A stretch of DNA of 64,000 nt from Occallatibacter riparius (GCF_025264625.1 NZ_CP093313.1:1674001-1738000), one strand, 5' to 3'. Counted from the first letter of the stretch, positions 8,983 through 18,963 are shown. Translations and numbers: made by a program. The notes: generated by a model from the letters alone, not told the origin.

Positions 8983-9864
8983 GTGAAGTGCTCTTCAGTA
9001 ACTCTCGCAGCAGCAGCATTGCTGGTCTTCGCCTGCCTCGCGAATGCCCAAGGCCCTAACGCCAGCGAAGCCTCGGCAGCGCTTCCGTCCGCGCCAACGC
9101 CCGCACTTACGTCCGTTAAGCCCACTCCCGCACCCATGCCGTCGCCCTATGCCCCGCCTCCGTTCGCGCGCATGTCGGTCGGCGTAGCGGGCTCGCTGCT
9201 GGGCATCGAGATGCAGCTCTCCACCAACGTCAGCCGCCACCTCACCCTCCGCGCTATCGGCAACACGTTCAACTACTCCAACAGCTTCACCATCAGCGGA
9301 GTCCCCACCAAGGCCAAGCTCAACCTCGCATCGGCGGGCGGCATGGTCGATTACTATCCGTTCAACTTCGCACTCCGCGTGAGCGGCGGTCTGCTCTTCA
9401 TCAATCGCAACCACATCGACTCAACAACCGACATCCCGGGCGGCGACTCCATCACCCTCAACGGCCAGGACTACTACTCGGCCGGCACCAACCCGCTCAC
9501 CGGCGCCACCCCACTGCATGGAAGCGGCCACATGGCCCTCAATACCACCACACCAAGTTGGGTGCTCTCCACCGGCTGGGGCAACCACGTCAAGCGCAGC
9601 GGACATTGGTCGTTCCCCGTCGAAATCGGCGTAGCCTTCGTCGGAACTCCTAAGGTCACCACCGGCATCAGCGGCTGGGCATGCACGGACGCGACACAAA
9701 CCCATTGCACGGACATCGCCAACCCCAACGATCCCATCGCGGCTCAGTTCCAGAGCAACCTCAACGCACAGGTCGCCAAGTGGAACAGCAATGTCGAGTG
9801 GCTGAAGACCTACCCCATCTTCACCTCGGGCGTCACCTACACCTTCAACCTCCGCCGCTACTAA
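8983..9864 (+). CDS. Outer-membrane beta-barrel-like protein
   Basis: Translation starts at a GTG with AAGGAG seven bases upstream. The signal peptide (SVTLAAAALLVFACLANAQ) is followed by an Ala/Pro-rich linker to about residue 60, then alternating amphipathic strands (such as MSVGVAGSLLGIEMQLSTN and HLTLRAIGNTFNYS) and a C-terminal aromatic residue two positions from the end (FNLRRY), features of a small outer-membrane barrel. Two Cys (residues near 230) may form a disulphide. No enzymatic motif is visible. A hairpin terminator follows. It is a single-gene unit; function unknown. Confidence 0.65.
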   Translation: MKCSSVTLAAAALLVFACLANAQGPNASEASAALPSAPTPALTSVKPTPAPMPSPYAPPPFARMSVGVAGSLLGIEMQLSTNVSRHLTLRAIGNTFNYSNSFTISGVPTKAKLNLASAGGMVDYYPFNFALRVSGGLLFINRNHIDSTTDIPGGDSITLNGQDYYSAGTNPLTGATPLHGSGHMALNTTTPSWVLSTGWGNHVKRSGHWSFPVEIGVAFVGTPKVTTGISGWACTDATQTHCTDIANPNDPIAAQFQSNLNAQVAKWNSNVEWLKTYPIFTSGVTYTFNLRRY

Positions 9865-9880
9865 ATCACCGACCAAAATC

Positions 9881-9913
9881 AGGGCCGCCCCATTCAGAAG
9901 CGGCCTTTGTTCC
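9881..9913 (+). terminator. Intrinsic terminator
   Basis: Bases 9881-9888 pair with 9900-9907 over 8 bp, followed by TTTGTT. It lies between the convergent outer-membrane protein gene and alaS. Confidence 0.6.
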
Positions 9914-9960
9914 CATGCACTTGCTTTTCTTGTTGTCTTTCCCGGAGGGAATCTGCTGTT

Positions 9961-12714
9961 CTATCCCAGCAACTCAGCCAGCAACTTCGGCGCAGCCTCA
10001 AGCGCAGCGCCAATCTGGGCCTGGTCCTTGCCGCCGGCTTCGGCTATCTCAGGCTTTCCGCCGCCCGATCCGCCCACGAGCTTCGCCACCGCGCCCACCA
10101 GCTTCCCAGCCTGGACACGCTTCGTCAGTCCCGGCGTAACCCCGGCAATAATCGCAACCTTGCCCTCCGGCTGCGCCGACGCCAGCACCACCACGCCCTC
10201 GCCCGCCTTCTGCTTCAGGTTATCGACCAGCGTCCTAAGCTGCCCGCGATCGAGCTGATCGGCGCGGTGCCGCAGGAGCTTCACGCCCTTCACATCCACA
10301 GCCTGCGACACGACATCATCCAGCCCGCCGGCCGCCGACTTCATCCGCATCTCGTCCAGCTCGCGCCGCAGCTTCTTCAGCTCGTCTTCCTGTGAAGCGA
10401 GCCGCGCACGCAGGCCATCCGACAAACTGCCCCCCGCCGGCGCGCCCGCAACCTGCGCCGCAACCTGCGCCACCTCCGCATCCCGCCGGAACGAATCCAG
10501 CGATCCCATTCCGCTGATCGCCTCCACGCGCCGCACACCCGAGGACACAGACGTCTCGCCCACCAGCTTCAGCAGCCCAATCTCACCCGTCGCGCCCGTG
10601 TGCGTACCGCCGCAAAGCTCCGTCGAAAATCCATCCGACAGCTTCACCACCCGAACCTTGTCGCCGTACTTCTCACCGAACAGCGCCATGGCGTGATACT
10701 CGTTCACCGCCACGTCAATCGGCACATCCTCCAGCGTCTCCACCTTCGCGTTCGAAAGCACTTCGCGGTTCACGATGTTCTCGATCTCCGCAAGCTCCTC
10801 ATCCGCCACCTGCGCAAAATGCGAAAAGTCGAAGCGCAGCCGCGTGGGATCAACCAGCGATCCCGCCTGCTTTACATGTGTCCCCAGCACCTGCCGCAGC
10901 GCCGCGTGAATCAGGTGCGTTCCCGTGTGGTTGCGCCGAATCGCATCGCGTCTGTCCCCGTCCACGACGGTGTTCACGTGATCGCCCACCGCCAGATCCT
11001 GCTTGAGCACAGCCTTGTGCGCGCGCACCCCCTGCACCGGCAGCACGCAGCCAATGATCTCGGCCACGGTAGAATTCCCGTCCAAAGCCAGGAAAAAACC
11101 GGTATCGCCCACCTGGCCGCCCGAGTCGCCGTAGAAGCTCGTATGATCGAGCACCACCTCGACCTGCTCGCCGGCCTTGGCCGCGGGCACGCCCACGCCG
11201 TCCTTCACAATCGCCAGCACTTCGGCGTCGGTGGAAGTAAGGGAGCGATACCCCTCGAACCCCGTCTTCGGCAGATCGCGGAACGCCGGGCTCGCCGTCT
11301 TCTGGCTCCCTCCCTTCCATGAGGCACGCGCCCGGGCTTTCTCTTCCTCTTTGGCAGCTTCAAACCCGGTTTTGTCGAAGGCTATTCCGGCATCGCGAGC
11401 GGCCATCATTATGAAATCTTCGGGTAAGCCGAAGGTCTCATAAAGGTGGAACGCGACCTCGCCTGAAAGCACAGGCGAGTCACCACTTTTGGCGGCAAGA
11501 ACCAACTCTTGATCCAGCTTAGCTGCACCGACCTTTAGGACCCGATCAAACTGCCTCTCTTCCGCTTCGACGGCCCTCGCAACACGCTCCGCGGATTCGT
11601 TCAGTTCAGGGTAGGCCCCAGCCATCAAGTCTCGAACTGCATAGACCATCTGAAAGAGAAAGGGCTTCTCATGACCGAGTAGCCGGCCGTGACGAATGGC
11701 GCGGCGCATGATCTTACGAAGAACCGAGCCACGCTCGTTCGGACCCGGCAACACACCATCCGAAATCAGGAACGTAGCCGCGCGCGCATGGTCCGCAATA
11801 ATGCGCAGGCTTGCCGCGTCCTCATCCGCCGTACGCGTCTCCCTGTCCAACTCGGCCTGCGAAACGCGCTTGCCCGTCAGCTCTTCCGCCCTCTCAATCA
11901 GCGGCGTAAACAAATCTGTATCGAAGTTCGAAATCTTCCCCTGCAGCACCGCCGACACGCGCTCCAGCCCCATGCCAGTATCCACGCACGGCTTGGGCAG
12001 CGGAGTCAGCTTGTAGCTCGTCGTCTTGCCCAGCGGATCGACCACGGCAGACCGGTCGAACTGCATAAACACCAGGTTCCAGATCTCCACGTAGCGCGCA
12101 TCGTCCTGTCCGAATGGCAGGTCCTTCCCGTGCTCGCTGGCCTCCAGGCCCATGTCGTAGAACAGCTCCGAGCACGGACCGCAAGGTCCCGTCTCGCCCA
12201 TCTGCCAGAAGTTGTCCTTGCGGCCATAGGTGAAAATGCGTTCCTTGGGAACGCCGGTCGCAATCCAGAACTGCTCGGCTTCGCTGTCGCGCGGCACCTC
12301 TTCATCGCCCTCGAAGATGGTCACGTAGAGCCGGTCTTTGGCAATGCCCATCCACTCCGGACTCGTCACCAGCTCCCATGCAAACGCAATCGCGTCCTTC
12401 TTGAAATAGTCGCCGAACGAGAAGTTCCCCAGCATCTCGAAGAACGTATGGTGCCGCCGCGTAAAGCCAACATTCTCCAGATCGTTGTGCTTGCCGCCCG
12501 CGCGCACGCACTTCTGCGATGTAGTCGCGCGGTTGTACTCGCGCTTCTCCGCGCCAAGGAAGACATCCTTGAACTGGTTCATTCCAGCATTGGTAAACAG
12601 CAGCGTCGGATCATTGGCCGGCACCAGCGAAGAAGAGTGCACCCTCCGGTGCCCCTTCGTCTCAAAAAAGCGCAGAAATAGCTCGCGTACTTCGTTCCCT
12701 GTGCGATATTGCAT
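9961..12714 (-). CDS. alaS: Alanyl-tRNA synthetase
   Basis: A full-length AlaS of 917 residues. The class II catalytic core starts immediately ([23 protein letters not shown], with [21 protein letters not shown] as motif 2 region). The editing domain has [11 protein letters not shown] and the zinc ligands in [13 protein letters not shown]. The C-terminal C-Ala/DHHA1 region is glycine-rich and ends LLAELLG. It charges tRNA-Ala and clears mis-charged Ser and Gly. No good Shine-Dalgarno precedes the ATG. It lies 55 bases after recX, an alaS-recX neighbourhood that is common in bacteria. Confidence 0.98.
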   Translation of the reverse strand: MQYRTGNEVRELFLRFFETKGHRRVHSSSLVPANDPTLLFTNAGMNQFKDVFLGAEKREYNRATTSQKCVRAGGKHNDLENVGFTRRHHTFFEMLGNFSFGDYFKKDAIAFAWELVTSPEWMGIAKDRLYVTIFEGDEEVPRDSEAEQFWIATGVPKERIFTYGRKDNFWQMGETGPCGPCSELFYDMGLEASEHGKDLPFGQDDARYVEIWNLVFMQFDRSAVVDPLGKTTSYKLTPLPKPCVDTGMGLERVSAVLQGKISNFDTDLFTPLIERAEELTGKRVSQAELDRETRTADEDAASLRIIADHARAATFLISDGVLPGPNERGSVLRKIMRRAIRHGRLLGHEKPFLFQMVYAVRDLMAGAYPELNESAERVARAVEAEERQFDRVLKVGAAKLDQELVLAAKSGDSPVLSGEVAFHLYETFGLPEDFIMMAARDAGIAFDKTGFEAAKEEEKARARASWKGGSQKTASPAFRDLPKTGFEGYRSLTSTDAEVLAIVKDGVGVPAAKAGEQVEVVLDHTSFYGDSGGQVGDTGFFLALDGNSTVAEIIGCVLPVQGVRAHKAVLKQDLAVGDHVNTVVDGDRRDAIRRNHTGTHLIHAALRQVLGTHVKQAGSLVDPTRLRFDFSHFAQVADEELAEIENIVNREVLSNAKVETLEDVPIDVAVNEYHAMALFGEKYGDKVRVVKLSDGFSTELCGGTHTGATGEIGLLKLVGETSVSSGVRRVEAISGMGSLDSFRRDAEVAQVAAQVAGAPAGGSLSDGLRARLASQEDELKKLRRELDEMRMKSAAGGLDDVVSQAVDVKGVKLLRHRADQLDRGQLRTLVDNLKQKAGEGVVVLASAQPEGKVAIIAGVTPGLTKRVQAGKLVGAVAKLVGGSGGGKPEIAEAGGKDQAQIGAALEAAPKLLAELLG

Positions 12715-12768
12715 GGCTTTTTCAGTGTAAACTCGACGGCTCCGCCAGGAGTCCCCGCGTTGGCAGCC

Positions 12769-13335
12769 TCACTCAGATCCCGTGTCCTGCGCACTCTCGC
12801 CCAGATTGTCAAGCTGGCTCAGCGCCTCGTCCGGCACATCCCACTGCCGCAGAATCCGGTAGATTACGTCCGTCGCGAACCCCGCCGCCACCAGCCGCCG
12901 CATCACCCGCGCCGTCGCCTTCTCGTCCTCCGGCTTCCGGATCCGCTTGCGCTCCAGATACTGCCGCGCAAGAGCCTCCTCGTCCGTCCCGGCATAGCGC
13001 GCCTCGATCGTCTCCTCGACGATCCGAGCCGCCACGCCCTTCTGCTGCAGCTTCTGCCGCACCGTCCGCTGCCCCAGCTTCTCATTCTCCTGCCGCAGGC
13101 GCGTAAACGTTTCAGCGTAGGACTTGTCGTCGAGGTAACCGTACTCCTTGAGCCGCATCACCACCGCAGCAACCACGGCAGCGCCCGCCTCCCCCGGCTC
13201 CACGCGCCGATGCATCAGCCGGCGCAGCTCCACCTCCGTGCGCATCCGCCGACCCAGCGCCTTCACGGCATACTCATACAGCCCCGCCTCATTCAACGGA
13301 GCGCGCGCCTTCTTCGGCCTGGAACTGAATGACAT
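12769..13335 (-). CDS. recX: Regulatory protein RecX
   Basis: A 188-residue protein with three helical repeats of RecX: YAVKALGRRMRTEVELRRLM, then LKEYGYLDDKSYAETF, and RQKLQQKGVAARIVEETI. The sequence GYLDD-x-Y-A is the most diagnostic. RecX binds along the RecA filament and inhibits recombinase activity. recA is not adjacent; instead the gene follows a conserved-looking hypothetical gene by 15 bases and precedes alaS, so a three-gene transcript is likely. Confidence 0.9.
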   Translation of the reverse strand: MSFSSRPKKARAPLNEAGLYEYAVKALGRRMRTEVELRRLMHRRVEPGEAGAAVVAAVVMRLKEYGYLDDKSYAETFTRLRQENEKLGQRTVRQKLQQKGVAARIVEETIEARYAGTDEEALARQYLERKRIRKPEDEKATARVMRRLVAAGFATDVIYRILRQWDVPDEALSQLDNLGESAQDTGSE

Positions 13336-13350
13336 AGCCGTCGCCTGGAT

Positions 13351-13785
13351 TCAGACCGACGCCCGGGTGTGCTGCATCGCCTCAGGCTCGGCGAGCTGCT
13401 CAAGCGCGAGCGACTTGGCCTTCACCCGGATGGTCACAAAATCGCCGGAGCCCTCATGCAGCCCGGCGAGAACCAGCTCCACTCCCTGAGCGGAGCGCAG
13501 CGAAACGGGGAGGGTGTTTTCGTCGGGGCAGTCGGAGCAGTCGGCGTCGATCGTGTCCGCGGTGAAGGTGCCCTCCATCAGCCAGCTCGGCAGATTGGGG
13601 GAATCGACCGTGAGCGCCGCGCCGTCAAGCACCAGCCGGATCTCCTGGCGGTAGAGGATGGGGGGCAGCTCCTGGGCGGATCGTTCGGTTTCCACCCGGA
13701 CAGCGCGCAGCTTGATGGAGACGCGCTCTGCATCCTGCTCGATGGACTCAAGAAGGCTGTCGTTGAACTCGTAGAACTTCAGCAT
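13351..13785 (-). CDS. Hypothetical cytoplasmic protein, 144 aa
   Basis: No signal peptide or membrane segment. The sequence looks like an all-beta protein with many alternating hydrophobic strands (EIRLVLDGAALTV, GVELVLAGL, VTIRVKAKSLAL), similar in outline to small ligand- or lipid-binding barrels. A CSDCPDE pair of Cys could bind metal. GGGAG lies eight bases before the ATG. The gene heads the probable recX-alaS transcript and overlaps nothing. I do not recognise the family. Confidence 0.7.
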   Translation of the reverse strand: MLKFYEFNDSLLESIEQDAERVSIKLRAVRVETERSAQELPPILYRQEIRLVLDGAALTVDSPNLPSWLMEGTFTADTIDADCSDCPDENTLPVSLRSAQGVELVLAGLHEGSGDFVTIRVKAKSLALEQLAEPEAMQHTRASV

Positions 13786-13847
13786 GGGTGCGCTCCCGCC
13801 TTTCGAAAAGGTACCTCAAGCATACCCGCCGCTCAGACCAGCCTCAA

Positions 13848-13873
13848 ACTGATCCCTGATCACTGACCACTGG
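13848..13873. repeat. Heptamer tandem repeat spanning a stop codon
   Basis: Units CTGATCC, CTGATCA, CTGACCA, CTGG run head to tail and cover the last codons (SGQ) and TGA stop of the S9 peptidase gene. The same heptamer family recurs at 16091-16167. Confidence 0.7.
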
Positions 13874-16031
13874 CTTTGGTCCACTTGTCCACCCACGCAT
13901 TCACCGTCTTGTACCAGAGCTGCGAGTTCTGCGGCTTCAGCACCCAGTGCCCCTCGTCCGGGAAGTACAGCATCTGGCTCGGCACATGCCTCAGTTGCAG
14001 CGTATCGAAGAGTTGCAGCCCCTCGCTCACATCCAGCCGGTAGTCGAGCTGCCCATGCACCACCAGCGTCGGCGTCTTGAAATTCTTCGCATAGAGCGAC
14101 GGCGACCACTTTCGGAACGGGTTCTCCGAGTCTGGCTTCCCGTAGTAGTCCCACGGCGCGCCCTTGAACTCCCACGTATTGAACCAGTCCTCCTCGGTCG
14201 ATCCAAACGCCGACTCGGCATTGAACATCCCATCGTGGCTCACGATGCACTTGAAGCGGTCCGTGTGCCCCAGCACCCAGTTCGCCATATACCCGCCGTA
14301 GCTCGCCCCCAGCGCGCACTCCCGCGTCTTGTCGATGAACGGATAGTGCTGCTCGGCATAGTCGAGCCCGGTCATCAGGTCGGTATACGGCTTGCCGCCC
14401 CAGTCGCCGTTCACGCCATCAACAACCGCCTGCCCGTACCCCGTCGACCCCCGCGGATTGATCATCACCACCACATACCCGTTGGCCGCAAACAGCTCCG
14501 CATTCCAGCGGTACGACCACGAGTCGCCCCAGGCTCCCTGCGGCCCGCCATGAATCAGAAACTTCACCGGATACTTCTTCTGCGGGTCGTACCCCGGCGG
14601 CGGAATCACAAAACCCTGCAGCTTCGTCCCATCCTTGGCCGTGAACCAGAAGTCCTGCATCTTGGGGAGGTCGAGTTGCGCGAGCAGCGCGTCGTTGAGG
14701 TGAGTGAGCGGATGATCAATTACATGGTGGGTTGCGATCCACGTGAAAGAAAGTCCCTCGAGCGAGCCAGCGCCTTGTTTTGTGCCGGGTCGGAATGTTG
14801 CGGCTTCCCCAGGGCTCGCCACGGTCATCTTTGTGGCGATGAGGAGGCCGTCTGTCGTGGGATGCAGGTCCGAAAATTCACCCTCAGTGGGTTCGCTTGC
14901 AAATGGAAACGAAGTGCCGTCCAACCTAACAGCCGACACCGGAGCCTTACCCAAGCTGCCGGAAACAAAGAGAACTGTCTGCGAATCCGGCGCCCAGGCA
15001 AACTCGTCCACCCAGTTATCGAACTTCGGCAGCAGATCTTTGCCCGACTTCGCGCTCCGGTCATACAGCCACAGCCGGAACTTATCGCTCTCATACCCCG
15101 CCCGCGCTTGGCTCCGCCATGCAATGTACTTCCCGTCCGCCGAGTAAGCCGGATTGAAGTTCCCGCCCGCGCTCGTCGAAATCTTCACCGGCTTCGCCGC
15201 CGGATTCGTCAGATCCAGCGTCCATATCTGGGCACTGGTCGAGATCGCCGGCACCGGATCGGGATTCTCGGTAAACGCCAGCTCCTTCGAGTCAGGCGAA
15301 ATCGAGAATCCGCCGCCGCCACCCAGCGAGAACGGCGGCACATCGTGCGTATCCCCGGGGTTCAGGTCCCGTACCTTGCCCGAATCGACATCCACCACAA
15401 ACAGGTGCGACCGCTTCGGCCCGGTGTAGTGGTTCCAGTGCCGGTAGAGCAGCTCCGTCCAGATCTGCGCCTTCACCTTGCTCGCAGCCGCGGCCTTGTC
15501 GCGATCCGCGTTGCACTTGTCGCCGCTCGCGTCGTCAAACGAAATGGCTGGACAGTCTGGATAAACAGAAGAAGTAAAAACCACGGAGTGGCCATCCGGC
15601 GACCACTTCGCGTTATCCGCCTCCGTCGCAATCGAAGTCAGCTTCTTCGCATTGCTCGTAGCCCCTGTGGCCGCATCGAAATCCGCCACCCACACCTGCT
15701 GCGAACCATCACGGCTAGAAGTAAACAGAATCCGCTTACGATCCGCAGCAAAATCCACTCCACCATCCCCCGCCTGCGCAACCGCCAGCTTCAACGGCTC
15801 GCCGCCCTCGATCTTCTGCAGCCACAACTCCGCCGTCTTCGAGTTCTTCTGGAGATCGACCGTAGTCACCGAATAGACCAGCCACTTCCCATCCGGCGAA
15901 ACCGCCGTCTCGCCTAGCCGTTTCATGGCCATCATGTCCTCAAAGGTCAAGGGCCGCTTTGTCTGTGCGAATGTGGAGGGAAGGAGAGCTGCAAGAAGAG
16001 CGAAATAAAGGAGGGACCTGGATACGTTCAT
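13860..16031 (-). CDS. Exported S9-family peptidase (acylaminoacyl/dipeptidyl type)
   Basis: The ATG at 16031 gives a 723-residue protein with a clean signal peptide (SLLYFALLAALLPSTFAQ); an ATG at 16058 would add nine residues before it. About 480 residues of beta-propeller follow, with repeated SPDGKWLVYSV and SPDSKELAFTE blades. The alpha/beta-hydrolase domain has nucleophile Ser in GASYGGYMANW, Asp in HGQLDYRLDV and His in DEGHWVLKP. Such enzymes cleave short peptides or acyl-amino acids in the periplasm. The last three codons and stop are encoded by a heptamer repeat. Downstream genes of the same strand encode two amidohydrolases, suggesting a peptide or amide salvage cluster. Confidence 0.93.
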   Translation of the reverse strand: MNVSRSLLYFALLAALLPSTFAQTKRPLTFEDMMAMKRLGETAVSPDGKWLVYSVTTVDLQKNSKTAELWLQKIEGGEPLKLAVAQAGDGGVDFAADRKRILFTSSRDGSQQVWVADFDAATGATSNAKKLTSIATEADNAKWSPDGHSVVFTSSVYPDCPAISFDDASGDKCNADRDKAAAASKVKAQIWTELLYRHWNHYTGPKRSHLFVVDVDSGKVRDLNPGDTHDVPPFSLGGGGGFSISPDSKELAFTENPDPVPAISTSAQIWTLDLTNPAAKPVKISTSAGGNFNPAYSADGKYIAWRSQARAGYESDKFRLWLYDRSAKSGKDLLPKFDNWVDEFAWAPDSQTVLFVSGSLGKAPVSAVRLDGTSFPFASEPTEGEFSDLHPTTDGLLIATKMTVASPGEAATFRPGTKQGAGSLEGLSFTWIATHHVIDHPLTHLNDALLAQLDLPKMQDFWFTAKDGTKLQGFVIPPPGYDPQKKYPVKFLIHGGPQGAWGDSWSYRWNAELFAANGYVVVMINPRGSTGYGQAVVDGVNGDWGGKPYTDLMTGLDYAEQHYPFIDKTRECALGASYGGYMANWVLGHTDRFKCIVSHDGMFNAESAFGSTEEDWFNTWEFKGAPWDYYGKPDSENPFRKWSPSLYAKNFKTPTLVVHGQLDYRLDVSEGLQLFDTLQLRHVPSQMLYFPDEGHWVLKPQNSQLWYKTVNAWVDKWTKASGQ

Positions 16032-16090
16032 ACGAGCCTGCCTGCGCGCGAAAAACACCTGGTTTGCGCGAAGGGAAAGTGTACACCGGC

Positions 16091-16167
16091 CAGTGGTCAG
16101 TGATCAGTGGCCAGTGATCAAACCGCTTCCGCAAATCTGACCACTGACCACTGTTCACTGATCACTG
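16091..16167. repeat. Inverted pair of heptamer tandem repeats
   Basis: Left arm 16091-16120 is CAGTGGT, CAGTGAT, CAGTGGC, CAGTGAT, CA. Right arm 16137-16167 is the complementary type (ACCACTG, ACCACTG, TTCACTG, ATCACTG). The arms can pair across a 16-base loop into a long hairpin. The TGA of the upstream amidohydrolase (16162-16164) lies inside the right arm. Confidence 0.8.
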
Positions 16168-17466
16168 CTTCGCCTTGTACTCATCCCGCAGCCGCGTCTG
16201 CCGATCCACCATCGGAACCGCCACTCCCTGGATGTACACCTGCTTCACATCCGTCCGCACATCCAGAGGATCCCCGTTCGCGATCACCACGTTCGCCATC
16301 TTGCCCACATCCAGCGACCCCAGCTTGTCGCCGAATCCGAACATATCGGCAACATTTTGCGTGATCGCCTTCAGCCCCTCGTCATACGGCAGCCCATACG
16401 CGACCGCAAACCCTGCGGCATAGGGCAAATTGCGCACCGAGTGGCTGCTGACCGGCCCCTCGCCGTCCGCCGACGAAATCGCGACCTTCACTCCACGCTT
16501 CGCCAATTCCGCCGGCAGCGTGTAAACCGCGTCGAAGCGCTCATCCGCCCGCGGCGCATCATAGATCGACCCAATGATCACCGGCACCTTGTACGAGGCA
16601 ATCTTGTCCAGCACCTCCTGCGACTGCGTAACGTGGTTCAGGATCACCTTCAGGTGAAACTCCTTCGCCATCCCCATGATCACCTCGACGTCGTACCCCT
16701 CGTACACGCCGATCACCACCGGCTTCTCGCCCTTGAGATACGGAATCAACGCCTCCAACTTCAGATCGCGCTTGAACCCCTTATCGTCCTTCTTATTGGC
16801 CGCGGCATCGCGCTTGGCCATGTAGTCCTGCGCATCGAAGAAGCTCTGCCGCAGCTGCGTCACCAGCCCCATGCGCGTCGAAGGATACGTCCCGAACCCG
16901 CCGCCGCGTCCCCCGCGCCGCCGCTGCTCCGCGCCGTAGTTCATCGCCAGCGCCACGTCACGGCCCATGATCATGTCATCGCGGTCCTTGCCGTAAAGCT
17001 GGATGAAGATATCCTGTCCGGAGATCGAGTCCTCGCTCGCAGGAGCCACCACCGCATTCGTCACGCCATTGAGCCGCGCCACCGGAATCAGTTCCGTCTC
17101 CGAGTGGAACGCGTCGTAAACATGCATGTGCGGCATGATCTCGTCCGAGCGCTCCACCAGATCATTCGTCATCTGGTCAGCCGAAATCTCCGTCAGCCCG
17201 AAGTTCGTCTCGGGATCGATCAGCCCCGGATACACTGTCATCCCCTTGGCGTCCACGATCTGCGCATCGCCCGGAACCTTCACCTCGCCGGCCTTGCCCA
17301 CTGCCGCGATCTTGCCGTCAGCAATCACCAGCACTCCGTTCTCAATCGTGCCGTGAGATACAGTAAGCAGCTTCCCGCCTTCAATCGCTATGGTCTTAGA
17401 GGCGTCAGCGGCATGCAGCGCCAGCGAAGCCGTCAAAAGAGCTACAAATACAAAAGGCTTTCTCAC
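16162..17466 (-). CDS. Exported amidohydrolase-like protein lacking metal ligands
   Basis: A 434-residue protein with a signal peptide (FVFVALLTASLALHAADA) and the composite-domain start GGKLLTVSHGTIENGVLVIADGKIAAVG of imidazolonepropionase-like amidohydrolases. The usual PGLIDxHxH is PGLIDPETNF here, so the first two His ligands are missing; the region matching the third ligand is VIGVYEGYD, also without His. Only NHVTQS and SSADGEG resemble ligand positions. It overlaps the next gene by four bases (ATGA), so the two are translationally coupled. It may be a catalytically inactive partner of that gene. A Gly/Arg-rich loop (RRRGGRGGGFG) near residue 190 is unusual. Confidence 0.88.
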   Translation of the reverse strand: MRKPFVFVALLTASLALHAADASKTIAIEGGKLLTVSHGTIENGVLVIADGKIAAVGKAGEVKVPGDAQIVDAKGMTVYPGLIDPETNFGLTEISADQMTNDLVERSDEIMPHMHVYDAFHSETELIPVARLNGVTNAVVAPASEDSISGQDIFIQLYGKDRDDMIMGRDVALAMNYGAEQRRRGGRGGGFGTYPSTRMGLVTQLRQSFFDAQDYMAKRDAAANKKDDKGFKRDLKLEALIPYLKGEKPVVIGVYEGYDVEVIMGMAKEFHLKVILNHVTQSQEVLDKIASYKVPVIIGSIYDAPRADERFDAVYTLPAELAKRGVKVAISSADGEGPVSSHSVRNLPYAAGFAVAYGLPYDEGLKAITQNVADMFGFGDKLGSLDVGKMANVVIANGDPLDVRTDVKQVYIQGVAVPMVDRQTRLRDEYKAKQ

Positions 17467-18833
17467 CGGCCATCCTCCGCGCTTCCAATTTCATCGTCCG
17501 ATCCGAACCCACCGCCATCATGCATCACGCCGCTGAAATGCGTTGTACCCCATCCCGGCAGCGCCGCGTCAAAGAACAGTTCGCCGTCGATATACACCTT
17601 CTGCGCGCGCGCATACGTCGACAGCGGATCGTGATTCCACAGAACCAGGTCAGCATCCTTGCCTACGTCGATGGAGCCCGTGCGGTCGTCCACGCCAATA
17701 ATCCACGCAGGATTCAGCGTGATCATGCGGATGGCCTCATCTTCGGTCGCGCCCCCATAGTGCACCATCTTCCCCGCCTCCTGGTTCAGGCGCCGGATGT
17801 GATCGTCCGAGTCCGACTTGAGCGCGACCTTCACGCCCTCGCGCATCGACAACACCGCGTTCCACGGAATCGCATCGCGTGCCTCATCCTTGAAGCCCCA
17901 CCAGTCCGCGAACGTCGCAATCGCAGTCCCATCCGCCGCAATCTTGTCGCCCACCTTATACATCTCCAGCGCATGATGGAACGCGCGGATTTTGTACCCG
18001 TACTCCTTCGCAATCGCCTCTTCTGTCAGAAACTCATCCGCGCGATAGCAATGAATCTGCACATATAACTTCCCGCGCAGCACGTCCGCCAGGGCTTCCA
18101 GCTTGAGATCGCGCTTAGGTGCAACGGCGTCCTTATCGCCCTTCTTCACCTTGGCGTCGTAGGCGTCCCACTCCGCCATGTAGTGCTTCGCATCCTCGAA
18201 TGCCATGCGCATCACTTCGAAGTTCCCCATGCGCGTCGAAGGAAGCTGGTCGCGGCTGCCGTAAACGCGCTTGGGATTCTCGCCGCTCGCAAACTTGATC
18301 GAGCCCGGTGCATTCGGAAACAGCATTGCATCGCGGTCCAAGCCAAACTTGTTCTTGATCACCACGGCTTGCCCGCCGATCATGTTCGCCGACCCGTGCA
18401 GCAGCAACTCCGTCGTCACACCGCCGGCCAGAGCGCGATACAGATCGGCGCTGCGGTTATCGAACGCGTCGATCATGTGCATCGACGGCGTTACCGGGCT
18501 AGTGGCCTCGTTCACGTCGCCATCCAGGGCCGAATGCGAGTGCGGGTCGATGATGCCGGGCGTGAGCCACATGCCCGATGCATCCACCACCTGCGCAGAA
18601 GAGGGCGCATTCACGCTCTCGCCCACACCTGCAATCTTGCCTGTGTGCACCCACACCGAGCCATGCTCGATCGTGCCGTGGCTCGCGGTCATCACGGTTG
18701 CGTTCTTGAATACGAGATCCTGCGGCGGAGCTGACGAAGACGTCTGCGCACCGGCAATAACGGAGCACAGCAGCATGGGAATGGCACAGCCCGCGGTTCG
18801 CAGGGCGCGCCGGGGCGTAGGCAGAGAATCCAA
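17463..18833 (-). CDS. Exported amidohydrolase, metal site intact
   Basis: A 456-residue protein with an N-terminal export signal (TAGCAIPMLLCSVIAGAQ). It has the family start KNATVMTASHGTIEHGSVWVHTGKIAGVG, then PGIIDPHSHSALDGDVNE with both N-terminal His ligands, further His in YVQIHCYRADEF and IRAFHHALEM, and the catalytic Asp region LKSDSDDHIRRL. It should therefore bind metal and hydrolyse amide, cyclic amide or similar bonds in the periplasm. Compared with its neighbour it shares the same layout and many blocks, such as STRMG near the middle, so the two arose by duplication. No substrate can be assigned. Confidence 0.9.
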   Translation of the reverse strand: MDSLPTPRRALRTAGCAIPMLLCSVIAGAQTSSSAPPQDLVFKNATVMTASHGTIEHGSVWVHTGKIAGVGESVNAPSSAQVVDASGMWLTPGIIDPHSHSALDGDVNEATSPVTPSMHMIDAFDNRSADLYRALAGGVTTELLLHGSANMIGGQAVVIKNKFGLDRDAMLFPNAPGSIKFASGENPKRVYGSRDQLPSTRMGNFEVMRMAFEDAKHYMAEWDAYDAKVKKGDKDAVAPKRDLKLEALADVLRGKLYVQIHCYRADEFLTEEAIAKEYGYKIRAFHHALEMYKVGDKIAADGTAIATFADWWGFKDEARDAIPWNAVLSMREGVKVALKSDSDDHIRRLNQEAGKMVHYGGATEDEAIRMITLNPAWIIGVDDRTGSIDVGKDADLVLWNHDPLSTYARAQKVYIDGELFFDAALPGWGTTHFSGVMHDGGGFGSDDEIGSAEDGR

Positions 18834-18963
18834 GGGAGACCTCCGGAAAAAGAAAATGCAGTCAGTTTTCAGCGCTTATCGGGGAAGATCGCGCAGCATT
18901 GATCGGCTCAAATCCTTATGCGGGATGCTACAGCATCAACCGTGAGGTTGCCATGGAGTTTCC

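Noticed and set aside
11689..12681. Plus-strand open frame of 330 codons
   Set aside because: Antisense to alaS and rich in Arg/His as expected of a shadow.
13947..15917. Long plus-strand open frame (656 codons)
   Set aside because: Antisense to the S9 peptidase; lacks any domain and is a GC-rich shadow.
16091..16167. Repeat cluster as a CRISPR
   Set aside because: Units are seven bases, contiguous and with no spacers; no cas genes.
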